Source of the DNA: DAOVRL01 sp964459805
GTDB lineage: Bacteria; Planctomycetota; Phycisphaerae; Sedimentisphaerales; Anaerobacaceae
NCBI GenBank assembly: GCA_964459805.1
Contig: CAYWOD010000073.1
Location: forward strand, 1-15,161
Length of the DNA: 15,161 nt
Direction: 5' to 3'
In this document: piece by piece, positions 1 to 7,346 of the stretch
Numbering within the stretch: the stretch's first letter is position 1
Layout: each line of letters starts with the position of its first letter
The notes under the pieces: generated by a model
What the model was told of the DNA's origin: nothing
The model's input: the letters and a program-made list of their open reading frames with translations, nothing else
Databases searched by the model: none
Program-made: the position numbers and the translations under genes

Positions 1-498
1 GGCGATCCTGGAAGCTTCCATGACCTCCCGACAGCCGGCGGGGTCCGTAGCTACGGGCTTCTCTGTGAAGATGTGCTTGCCCGCCCTTACTGCGGCCAGC
101 ATCTGCCTGCCGCGAAACGCAGGCGCCGTCGCCATACACAGCAGGTCCGCCTCGCACCGGGCCAGCTTCTCGTGGCAATCGAAGCCCGAGAAAACATGGT
201 CATCTTCGATCTTTACTCGCCCCTCGTACTTGTTGTCCCTCATAAGGGAACCCGCGGTTCTCCTGGCCTTGCTCTCGAACAGGTCCGCCACGGCGACAAC
301 CACCACGCCCGGATCGGCATTGAGGCACTGCTTTATAGCCCCGTTGCCGCGTCCGCCGCACCCGAGCAGCCCCGCCTTGATCGTGTCCGACCCTCGCGCA
401 TGCACTACAGAGGCCACCACGCCGGCCAGCGCCGCTGCGCCGGCGGCTGTGGTTGCGTTTTTCTTCACTTTTCGTTTGTCTTTCTCTGACGATGCCAT
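1..498 (-). CDS. Exported Gfo/Idh/MocA-family oxidoreductase, N-terminal part (cut by window edge)
   Basis: The frame is open from an ATG at 498 to the first base, giving 166 residues of an unfinished protein. The start is supported by AAGGAG at 506-511, seven bases upstream. The leader is hydrophobic (AAGAAALAGVVASVV at about residues 19-33) after a basic stretch (KDKRKVKK), but lacks a clean twin-arginine motif. It is followed by the dinucleotide-binding loop GLLGCGGRGNGA (about residues 43-54) and EKPVATD near residue 148, both hallmarks of the Gfo/Idh/MocA NAD(P)-binding domain. The usual C-terminal alpha/beta domain lies outside the window. It is 112 bases downstream of the next gene on the same strand, a paralogue, and may be co-transcribed with it. 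The family oxidises or epimerises sugars and inositols; the substrate here cannot be read. The family call is firm, the specific function unknown. Confidence 0.88.
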   Translation of the reverse strand, partial: MASSEKDKRKVKKNATTAAGAAALAGVVASVVHARGSDTIKAGLLGCGGRGNGAIKQCLNADPGVVVVAVADLFESKARRTAGSLMRDNKYEGRVKIEDDHVFSGFDCHEKLARCEADLLCMATAPAFRGRQMLAAVRAGKHIFTEKPVATDPAGCREVMEASRIA

Positions 499-610
499 CA
501 GTAATCTCCTTTGCACAGTATCTTTAAGCCGTCCGGCGAAATATGCAGGTGCGTTCTATACACCGGCCGTCCGCCGACTTTCTTCATCCCTTCTTCTGCT
601 TCGCGGCCCA

Positions 611-1876
611 CTATCCGAAGCCGGCCAGCTTGTACTGACCCGGAACAGCGAACGGGGGCACAGGCTTGGAATCGCTCAGCTTGAGACCATCCGGCGGCAG
701 CAGATCCAGCGTACACTTGCTCATAAACCACGATGTTTTGAACCGCTGCCGTGAATAGGCCGATTCACGACCCATGATCGCGCAAAGCGTGCTCTCGGCG
801 ACCTGCCGGCCCTCGTTGAGCGGGTTGCCGCTCCGAATGCTCTTAATCAAATCCGTATGCTCCTGCACGTACGGGTTCGGGTTCGGTCCATCGTAACGCC
901 AGGCGTTCTCGCCCTCGATAACCCCGGCGCAGTTGCTCACGCCCTTGGTCCCGGCCACTCGCTCACTAACGCGGTGAGACGCACCGTCAATCTGACGACA
1001 CATGCTGATCGTCCGAACGTCGTCGGGATAGAAGAACTCTACCCCGAAGTGGTCGAAGATGTTACCGTGCTCCGGGCCCGTCCGGTACTGCCGACCCCCC
1101 ACACCGTGTACTTGCTCGGGAATCGTCTCGAACGCCCAATTGATTGCGTCGATGTTGTGTACGTGCTGTTCGGTAATGTGGTCGCCCGAGAGCCACGTAA
1201 AGTACAGCCAGTTGCGAATCTGCCACTCCACGTCACCCTGATTTGCCCGGCGCTTGTTGACCCAAAGCGCGCCCTGGTTCCAGTAGCACTGGGCCGAGAC
1301 TATATCACCGATCGCGCCGTCGTGGATTCGCTTCATCGTCTCGACGTACTCTGCCTCGTGGCGCCTTTGAGTACCTGCAACCACACCCAATTTCTTCTCG
1401 GTCGCTTTCTTCGAGGCCTCGATGACCATCTTGATACCCGCAGGACAAACCGCCACGGGCTTTTCCATAAAGACGTTCTTGCCGGCCTCGATAGCCCCGG
1501 CGAACTGTACGGGCCGAAAGCCCGGCGGCGTCGCTAAGATTACAAGGTTCACATCGTCCAGAGCCAGCACCTTCTTGTAGGCATCGAGCCCAACAAAGCA
1601 CCGGTTGTCCGGGACCTCGAACTTGCCCTTCAAGCCGGCGAGCCGGTCCCCAAAAGCGTCCGCCAGGGCGACGATTTTGACGCCCGGCGAGGAATTGACG
1701 CAGTCATTTGCCGCGCCGGATCCTCGTCCGCCACAACCGATAACGCCGACGCGAATCGTTTCGCTGCCCCTCGCCTCGGCCAGAGGAGCTGCCGTGCCCG
1801 TCAATACCAGGGCCCCGGCCGTTACTGCCGAGCTCTTCAAGAGCTCTCGTCGTGTTAGTTTTTGTTTTTGCACCAT
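611..1876 (-). CDS. Tat-exported Gfo/Idh/MocA-family oxidoreductase
   Basis: This is a complete 421-residue protein starting at ATG 1876, with GGAG in good spacing upstream on the minus strand. The N-terminus (LTRRELLKSSAVTAGALVL) is a twin-arginine leader, so a folded cofactor-bound enzyme is probably exported. The Rossmann loop GVIGCGGRGSGA lies at about residues 44-55, EKPVAVCP at 138-145, and a histidine-rich segment DHITEQHVHNIDAINW at 232-247 where the family places substrate-binding and catalytic residues. The length is normal for planctomycete secreted members. It lies 112 bases upstream of a second, non-identical exported paralogue on the same strand. Members that hold NAD(P) tightly can act as sugar oxidoreductases, epimerases or, in the GH109 lineage, NAD-dependent glycosidases. 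I cannot choose among these, and no gene symbol is justified. Confidence 0.92.
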   Translation of the reverse strand: MVQKQKLTRRELLKSSAVTAGALVLTGTAAPLAEARGSETIRVGVIGCGGRGSGAANDCVNSSPGVKIVALADAFGDRLAGLKGKFEVPDNRCFVGLDAYKKVLALDDVNLVILATPPGFRPVQFAGAIEAGKNVFMEKPVAVCPAGIKMVIEASKKATEKKLGVVAGTQRRHEAEYVETMKRIHDGAIGDIVSAQCYWNQGALWVNKRRANQGDVEWQIRNWLYFTWLSGDHITEQHVHNIDAINWAFETIPEQVHGVGGRQYRTGPEHGNIFDHFGVEFFYPDDVRTISMCRQIDGASHRVSERVAGTKGVSNCAGVIEGENAWRYDGPNPNPYVQEHTDLIKSIRSGNPLNEGRQVAESTLCAIMGRESAYSRQRFKTSWFMSKCTLDLLPPDGLKLSDSKPVPPFAVPGQYKLAGFG

Positions 1877-2305
1877 GTTCGTTTCTCCAACTCTAACGTG
1901 CGTGCTGAACTTACCGTCCTTCCGTAAGCGCTATCTATATCTCCTTACACGACCCCCTTCCCACTGGCTACTCAGCAGTCGCAAGGCCGCCAGGATCACT
2001 TTAGCAGGTCCTTAGCCCATGCACCAGACCCACATGCCGAGAACATTATAGGCTACATCGCCAACCAAAATCAACAAGGCAGATAATATTTTTTGGCTCC
2101 TCTCAAAAATCTGTGCAGACAAATCGAGCAATAACCGGGGTAAATGCCTCTGCGCCGCCGAATAAAGCCAAAAGCTCACAGCAGCAGCTCGTTCCGGACC
2201 TTTGCCGTTCCAAGTCTGGGCTGCCGTCCGCCCGTAAACTGCTTTGTATTCATTCTTGCTCGACTGTCCCGGCACTTCGGTCACTGCTGATTCGGCATAA
2301 CCGGC

Positions 2306-2350
2306 CATTGCGAGGAGCGAAGCAAACCTGCCCTGAGCGCAGCCGAAGGG
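2306..2350. repeat. Dispersed intergenic repeat-like block (two motifs)
   Basis: Read on the minus strand this contains CCCTTCGGCTGCGCTCAGGG (2331-2350), with complementary CCCT/AGGG ends, followed by TTGCTTCGCTCCTCGCAATG (2306-2325). From general knowledge, closely similar motifs recur in intergenic DNA of many environmental bacterial genomes. Only one copy is present here, so repeat status rests on recognition, not on copies in the window. Confidence 0.5.
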
Positions 2351-2501
2351 AGGCAATCTTGATTTTCGAGTGTTTGAGGTTGCCACGGCCTTTGAAAAAG
2401 ACCTCGCAGTGACATAGAAAGTGAGTTCATACCCCCTGAACGGTTACACAAAATCTACCTACAATCGTGACGGGCGTCCCAAGAAAGATTCTACCGCCGA
2501 C

Positions 2502-2529
2502 TTGCTATTCATATCGAACAGGATATACT
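2502..2529 (+). promoter_or_regulatory. Possible sigma-70-type promoter for the propeller-like protein gene
   Basis: TTGCTA at 2502-2507 (4 of 6 matches to the -35 consensus) and TATACT at 2524-2529 (5 of 6 for -10) are separated by 16 bases. Transcription would begin near 2536, leaving a leader of about 55 bases before the ATG at 2592. This is a sequence match only. Confidence 0.4.
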
Positions 2530-2591
2530 GCCTGTAAGATTCTCTCTGTAAAACGAGTTGACGCGACTAAGTAGCACGCCAAAGACACAAC

Positions 2592-4589
2592 ATGACTATT
2601 CTGACGATACTTTTGTTCACCCTTGTTGGGGCAAATCCTGCAACCGCAGGCCGAGCACAGCCGGCTCTTGCCCGGGACTTGCCTCAGAAGTATTTCAAGA
2701 TTCAGGTGGTGGACCGACAGACCGGACGCGGCGTGCCTCTGGTCCGGTTGCGAACCGTCAATAACATACGCTACTACACAGACAGCAACGGCATCGTTGC
2801 ATTCTATGAGCCGGGGCTGATGAACCGAGAAGTGTTCTTTTTTGTCGGGAGCCACGGCTATGAATTTCGCAAAGACGGCTTTGGCTTCCGTGGAACAAGC
2901 TTGAAGACTCTGCCCGGAGGCAGCGCCCTCCTAACAATCGACCGGGTCAATATCGCCGAACGACTGTATCGAATCACGGGCCAGGGAATCTATCGCGACA
3001 GCGTACTCACAGGTCATGCGGTTCCGCTTGCAGAACCCCTTCTAAATGGTCAAGTACTGGGTCAGGATTCGGTTTACACATGCGTTTACAGGGGGCACGT
3101 GTTCTGGATGTGGGGCGACACCTCAAGGCCTTCGTATCCACTTGGACATTTCGGGATGGCAGGGGCCGTCTCGAATCTCCCGAATCGGGGAGGACTTGAT
3201 CCTGCCGTAGGCGTTGACCTGCGGTACTATGTTGGCAAGAACGGTTTTAGCAGGCCTCTGTGTCGTCTGGAAGAGCCAGGGATGATATGGCTCGATGGAC
3301 TTATCAAGGTCAAAGACAGGCAGGGCAGGGATCATATGGTGGCCAAGTATGCTCGAATGAAGAGTCTTGGCGAGGCCAAGGAGCGGGGACTGATGGTTTT
3401 CAACGATGAAAGCAGCTCATTTGAGCCGATCGTCAGGTCCGGGCCGGATTTCCTTCTGTATCCCAACAGTGGCCACGCTTTTGCCGTCGATGTGAAGGAC
3501 CAGCGGTACTACTACTTCGGCACGCAGTTTCCCCTGGCGGTTCGGATGCGTGTCAAGGCCCGGTGGGACTGCGCGATCGATCCGAATTGTCACGAAGTGC
3601 TGACGTCTGTTAGGCCCGGCGCTGCCGAAAAACGGCTCAATAGACCGTCGGCAGATAAGAGAGCCCGCTGGATAGACTCGGGGACGCTTCTTGGCCGTGC
3701 CGGCGGTGCAAGGAGCACGATTATTGAGGCTCTTAAGCAGGAGAAGGCCACGACGCGACTCTATGATATCGAGTCCGGCACGCCAATCACACCGCACGGC
3801 GGGAGTGTCCACTACAATGCTTATCGCCGCCGCTGGGTTATGATCATGGTGCAGCAGGGTGGTGATTCTTCTTACTTGGGCGAAGTATGGTACGCGGAGG
3901 CGGACACACCTGTCGGGCAATGGGCCTATGCCAGGAAGATTGCGACACACAACAAGTACTCCTTCTACAATCCCAAGCAACATCCGCTTTTTGACCAGGA
4001 TGGCGGGCGTGTGATTTTCTTCGAAGGCACCTATACCTTCACATTTTCAGGAAACGCCGAGAATGCGACACCGCGTTATGACTACAATCAGATCATGTAT
4101 CGCCTTAACCTTGACGACCCGCGTCTTATGCTTCCGGTTGCAGTCTATAAGGTGCGCGATGGCCAAGACGCACACGAATACCTCTTACGCGGTGGCGTCG
4201 AAAAGGCAAGGAAGTGGGACTCTGTTGCGGCAATACAGTTTTTTGCCGTCGAGCCGGACAGACCGCGTGGCAAGATGGTGGGTCTCTACGCCCGAAAAAT
4301 CCCCTGCGGGAACGGCCAGACACTTTCTCTGAGTCTCAAGCCTTTGAGCTCTTCCGCCAAGCCACTCTTCTACGCCTTGCCCTCAACACACGAGCCGGAC
4401 GAGAACTCATGTACGGTATCCCTGTACGAATACCGTCACACCGATACCGGACAACGCCTCTATTGCACAAACCCACAAGTAGAAGGCGAATACTGGACCA
4501 GGGCAAATGATCCTCTTTGTTGCGTTTGGAAAACTCCTGCGGGACCACTCCTTCTGGACAGCGACGCCAAGCCTACGACGAGGGATTGA
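2592..4589 (+). CDS. Exported protein with carboxypeptidase-regulatory-like domain and five-bladed-propeller-like region, function unknown
   Basis: This 665-residue protein starts with a short signal peptide (ILTILLFTLVGANPATA). Residues about 34-118 resemble a carboxypeptidase regulatory-like beta-sandwich (VVDRQTGRGVPLVRLRTV, then a TDSNG turn). From about residue 150 the protein resembles five-bladed beta-propellers of the DUF4185/GH43-like type: GQDSVYTCVYRG, FWMWGDTSRPSYPLG (171-185, with the WGDT signature), GSVHYNAYRRRW, EVWYAEADTPVGQW and PKQHPLFDQDGGRVIFFEGTYT. The last 65 or so residues contain LYEYRHTDTGQRLYCTNP, which resembles a DUF5648-like tail; that match is tentative. No strong Shine-Dalgarno precedes the ATG, so the start rests on the signal peptide. 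It converges with the GH172-like gene, suggesting a role in extracellular glycan binding or hydrolysis. No catalytic residues can be assigned. Confidence 0.85.
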   Translation: MTILTILLFTLVGANPATAGRAQPALARDLPQKYFKIQVVDRQTGRGVPLVRLRTVNNIRYYTDSNGIVAFYEPGLMNREVFFFVGSHGYEFRKDGFGFRGTSLKTLPGGSALLTIDRVNIAERLYRITGQGIYRDSVLTGHAVPLAEPLLNGQVLGQDSVYTCVYRGHVFWMWGDTSRPSYPLGHFGMAGAVSNLPNRGGLDPAVGVDLRYYVGKNGFSRPLCRLEEPGMIWLDGLIKVKDRQGRDHMVAKYARMKSLGEAKERGLMVFNDESSSFEPIVRSGPDFLLYPNSGHAFAVDVKDQRYYYFGTQFPLAVRMRVKARWDCAIDPNCHEVLTSVRPGAAEKRLNRPSADKRARWIDSGTLLGRAGGARSTIIEALKQEKATTRLYDIESGTPITPHGGSVHYNAYRRRWVMIMVQQGGDSSYLGEVWYAEADTPVGQWAYARKIATHNKYSFYNPKQHPLFDQDGGRVIFFEGTYTFTFSGNAENATPRYDYNQIMYRLNLDDPRLMLPVAVYKVRDGQDAHEYLLRGGVEKARKWDSVAAIQFFAVEPDRPRGKMVGLYARKIPCGNGQTLSLSLKPLSSSAKPLFYALPSTHEPDENSCTVSLYEYRHTDTGQRLYCTNPQVEGEYWTRANDPLCCVWKTPAGPLLLDSDAKPTTRD

Positions 4590-4854
4590 CAAACTGTAAA
4601 GAGGCCTTCATAGATGATTGCCTCGTGTCCCATGATAATTGAAAGGCTGGGAGGTTCAAAAAAGCTTGTTGCAGACTCCAATATGGGTCTTTTGCTGTTT
4701 CGGCTGAGATGGTTGAGGTTTTACAGCGTGGTGTTTTGGCCATACCCATGCCAGTTTTTGTTCTGACGCCAAAAACCATTAGCTTGACTATAATATCGTT
4801 TCGACTCGCTGGTTCTGACCGGCTCGCCGATAGCAGGCGTTAAGAATCTGCGGT

Positions 4855-6891
4855 TTATTGTCCGGCGAGTTTTATGTAGTCCAGTCCAACCATGTGGCGT
4901 TTCTCGGCGTTAGGATTAGCGCCGACGATCTTTACACGAAACTTCAGCGATCCGCTCTTGAGCGTGATTTTACCCAGGGACTTGCTGCCGGTCGTTATCA
5001 CCGAAGGATTGTACAGATCGAGAGCGTCGCCCAGTTTCGTTTCGTTCAGGTAGAACCGGGCAATGCCGTAGTCAACAGCCTTTGTCAGATTAACGAGCAC
5101 TTCGTATTTGCCCGGCTCGACCGCAGGCAGATCAAGAACAAGCTCATCACCCACCGCGGCGTCGCGCCACCAGAGTTGTCGATTGTTGCTCCAGCCCTCC
5201 CTCAGATTGTGCTGAATCTCGGTCTTGCCCCCGGTGAGTTCGGAAATCTCGAGACTCTCGCCCTCGAATGCGCCCTCAAGACGATAGACAACCGCCACGT
5301 CGTCAACCTTCCGGGGCACGGGGCGTTTTGCGTCTTCCGGGCTTGGCTTGACGTTGGAACGGGCGCCCGGCCGAGCGTAGAAAAACGTCGTCGGCGAGAA
5401 GTGCATGTATGTATTCTGCCAATGCCAAAGCTCCATGTCGAACTTGAGGGACTTGGCGAACGGTATCGCATCCAGCGCCCGCACGCGCAGATTCGTTCCT
5501 CGGCCGGACTCGTTGTGACTGGCCGCAGGCTCCGGCTGTGCGTGGAAAGGACCCTCGTAGAAGACACTGCTGCCGCCGAATGAATAGCCGTAGTAGTCCT
5601 CGGTCCCTGTGCCGAAAGTCGATGGAAACGCCTCGCCATCGACAAATATCTTCTCATCCCCTTCGCCCCACCAGGCCGGCGCGCAGTTGAACAACGCCAG
5701 CGAATCGCCCACGAGCTTGCCCCTGCCGGTGATAGTCGCATAGTTCATATCCTGGCCTTGCCGAGCCACAACCTTGACATGCGAATACTGCCGCCAGAGG
5801 GCATTGAAATGCATCGATCTCTCGTCCCACTTCCAGGGGCCCCAGCGGACCTCGGCCAGGTCCAGATGGACGGGCTTATCGGAGAGGTTTTCCACGCTCA
5901 ACTCACAGGTCTTCTCGAACGGCATCACCCAGTTGCAGATCATCGAGCCGTCCTCCAACACGCGCATCTGCCACGAGCGATACGGATTGAGCCCGAATCC
6001 GCTGCCGAAGAAATCCCCCACCGGGCACCACACAGTCTGCTCGCCGTCGAACTCGATTCTCAATATAGTCGATCGCAAGGCCTGGTCCAGATTATCAGCC
6101 GAGAATTTCAGCGCCAATTCGCGAATCACCATAGGGCCTCGATACTTCACCAATATGCCTGCCCCAGGGGCCAGCCGAGCTACCCGGCTCGTTCGTTTTA
6201 GCTGCCCTCGATCCAGACTTGATGCTGTGTCGGCCAACCGTCGCTGGGTAATGGCGATTGTCTCTCTGCTCATATCGAGCTGTTGCCGCGTGAATGAGCG
6301 AACAGCGGTGCCTTTGGCGTAGGTTCGGTAGTTAATGTTGTACCATTCTCGGTGGCCGCCGTTTTTGGTCTCCCAGTAGTTGGGCCCGTCGTACGTGATC
6401 TTGCAGCCCTTAGCGTATGGAATCGGGAAGAAGAAATTCAGTCCCCGCGAGCGGACCGCCGAGAGAGGCCGACCTACCAGCGCTCCGTGCCCCAACAACG
6501 CATCGGCCGTCTCTTCAAGAACGCATTTCTTTGAACCATCCAGATAGAACCGCAATTTGCCGTATGGCGCATTGCCGCCCATCCAGAACCTCACAATACA
6601 GCCGGGCCCTTCGACATCGAGCATCACCCATTCGACCCGCCCGTCATTTTCTTCCTTGCGAATAAAATGGCTCCAGTCCTGATTGGCGTACCAACCCTCT
6701 TTGTCCGGCGCAACAGAAAGCCGCTGATAACTGCTGGCCTGCCTGCACTCATACCCCGGCTCGCTCAACCGCGCCAGAGCATCGCGGTCCAGCATCTCGT
6801 CAAGCAGCGACTCCAACGTAATCACATCGGCAGACGCTGCGTTTGCGATGAACGTTAGCATGGCAGCGGCTATGAATTTGCGATATCTCAT
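4855..6891 (-). CDS. Exported GH172 (DUF2961) glycoside hydrolase-like protein
   Basis: A 678-residue protein begins at ATG 6891 with AAGGAG seven bases upstream. Residues 1-21 are a signal peptide ending ANAASA. The DUF2961 core covers roughly residues 35-510. It includes RFWMGGNAPYGKLRFYLDG (101-119), the central WWGEGDEKIFVDG (407-419) and the signature FGTGTEDYYGYSFGG (426-440). GH172 characterised members use two glutamates 21 residues apart (E270 and E291 in the bifidobacterial alpha-fructofuranosidase, from memory); here E410 and E431 fall in the matching motifs with the same spacing, so the enzyme is probably active. Residues about 545-678 form an extra beta-rich domain (WWRDAAVGDELVLDLPAVE onward, ending GLDYIKL) resembling carbohydrate-binding modules. 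Known GH172 activities are on D-fructofuranosides and D-arabinofuranosides; the exact substrate is not readable. The gene is divergent from the DUF5060 glycosidase operon. Confidence 0.92.
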   Translation of the reverse strand: MRYRKFIAAAMLTFIANAASADVITLESLLDEMLDRDALARLSEPGYECRQASSYQRLSVAPDKEGWYANQDWSHFIRKEENDGRVEWVMLDVEGPGCIVRFWMGGNAPYGKLRFYLDGSKKCVLEETADALLGHGALVGRPLSAVRSRGLNFFFPIPYAKGCKITYDGPNYWETKNGGHREWYNINYRTYAKGTAVRSFTRQQLDMSRETIAITQRRLADTASSLDRGQLKRTSRVARLAPGAGILVKYRGPMVIRELALKFSADNLDQALRSTILRIEFDGEQTVWCPVGDFFGSGFGLNPYRSWQMRVLEDGSMICNWVMPFEKTCELSVENLSDKPVHLDLAEVRWGPWKWDERSMHFNALWRQYSHVKVVARQGQDMNYATITGRGKLVGDSLALFNCAPAWWGEGDEKIFVDGEAFPSTFGTGTEDYYGYSFGGSSVFYEGPFHAQPEPAASHNESGRGTNLRVRALDAIPFAKSLKFDMELWHWQNTYMHFSPTTFFYARPGARSNVKPSPEDAKRPVPRKVDDVAVVYRLEGAFEGESLEISELTGGKTEIQHNLREGWSNNRQLWWRDAAVGDELVLDLPAVEPGKYEVLVNLTKAVDYGIARFYLNETKLGDALDLYNPSVITTGSKSLGKITLKSGSLKFRVKIVGANPNAEKRHMVGLDYIKLAGQ

Positions 6892-6942
6892 TTGGACTCC
6901 TTGGCTTTGTGCCTGGTTTCTTTAGGTTCACAGTTCTCTGCC

Positions 6943-6952
6943 GTGGTACCAC
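6943..6952. promoter_or_regulatory. Perfect 10-bp palindrome, possible operator
   Basis: GTGGTACCAC is fully self-complementary and lies 52 bases upstream of the GH172-like start codon. Position and symmetry fit an operator for a dimeric regulator such as a LacI- or GntR-type repressor. No regulator gene is in the window, so the function is inferred. Confidence 0.35.
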
Positions 6953-7129
6953 AATCCCCTTGGAAATACAAGTTTTTGAAGTAAACCTCATGGGCTTGAA
7001 GCCCGTGCTATGTTGCTTTGCGATGGTATTTTCGCGAGGGCCAAGAGTCTGGGCACGGCACTCGGGGGGATGATAAAAGTGGGGCCGAGAGAAGCCCCCA
7101 ATAAAACAAATTGCCGGGCTAAACAGTTC

Positions 7130-7240
7130 CTGTTGCGGAAACAGCATTTGTCATTCCTGCGAAAGCAGGAATCCAGGTTTTTCGATATGGACCCCTGCTT
7201 TCGCAGGGGTGACATCGTCAGTTTTGGCTTTCCGCAACAG
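7130..7240. repeat. Two-hairpin palindromic element with 12-bp inverted ends
   Basis: A perfect 12-bp inverted repeat, CTGTTGCGGAAA (7130-7141) and TTTCCGCAACAG (7229-7240), encloses two hairpins: ATTCCTGC-GAAA-GCAGGAAT (7153-7172) and CCCCTGC-TTTC-GCAGGGG (7192-7209). The cores of the two hairpins are themselves inverted copies of each other. The 111-bp unit can fold as a cruciform. It resembles REP/MITE-type intergenic repeats with a CCTGCGAAAGCAGG core. No target-site duplication was identified. Confidence 0.7.
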
Positions 7241-7294
7241 ATACTAAATATGACTTGTTGGCGAGGATGATTTATTAGACGAATTCCGGGGATG

Positions 7295-7303
7295 TGATAG
7301 AAT
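7295..7303 (+). promoter_or_regulatory. Possible extended -10 promoter for the DUF5060 glycosidase operon
   Basis: TG at 7295-7296, one base, then TAGAAT at 7298-7303 form an extended -10 element (5 of 6 matches). No good -35 hexamer is present 16-18 bases upstream, which extended -10 promoters tolerate. The leader would be about 37 bases, and AAGGA lies just before the ATG at 7347. Confidence 0.4.
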
Positions 7304-7346
7304 ACGTGGATTCTAAAACCTGAAACGAACTCGAAAGGGAAGGACC

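Larger units (their letters stand above)
1877..2591. other. Intergenic region with repeat sequence, no convincing gene
   Basis: These 715 bases separate divergent genes. They hold a repeat-like block at 2306-2350 and a probable promoter at 2502-2529. A 124-codon minus-strand frame crosses 2012-2386, but it runs straight through the repeat and has no usable ribosome binding site, so I do not call it a gene. Its last 30 or so codons (about 2012-2110) encode a hydrophobic stretch (ILSALLILVGDVAYNVLGMW) that might be a leftover of a membrane protein. Confidence 0.6.
6892..7346. other. Divergent intergenic regulatory region with palindromic elements
   Basis: This 455-base spacer between the GH172-like gene and the DUF5060 glycosidase operon must carry both promoters. 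It contains a perfect palindrome (6943-6952), a short hairpin GGGCTT-G-AAGCCC (6992-7004), a two-hairpin repeat (7130-7240) and an extended -10 element (7295-7303). Small frames crossing it encode low-complexity translations of the repeats and are not called. Confidence 0.65.

Noticed and set aside
73..489. Plus-strand open frames over the left-edge oxidoreductase
   Set aside because: They are antisense shadows of the minus-strand gene, which has clear family motifs and a ribosome binding site.
2012..2386. 124-codon minus-strand open frame
   Set aside because: It runs through repeat sequence, has no ribosome binding site, and no family is recognisable over most of it.
4754..4776. GTTTTTG/CAAAAAC inverted repeat as a terminator between convergent genes
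   Set aside because: The stem is only 7 bp and AT-rich with a 9-base loop; it is too weak to call.
4573..4779. 68-codon minus-strand frame between the convergent genes
   Set aside because: It overlaps the 3' end of the propeller-like gene, lacks a ribosome binding site and shows no recognisable domain.
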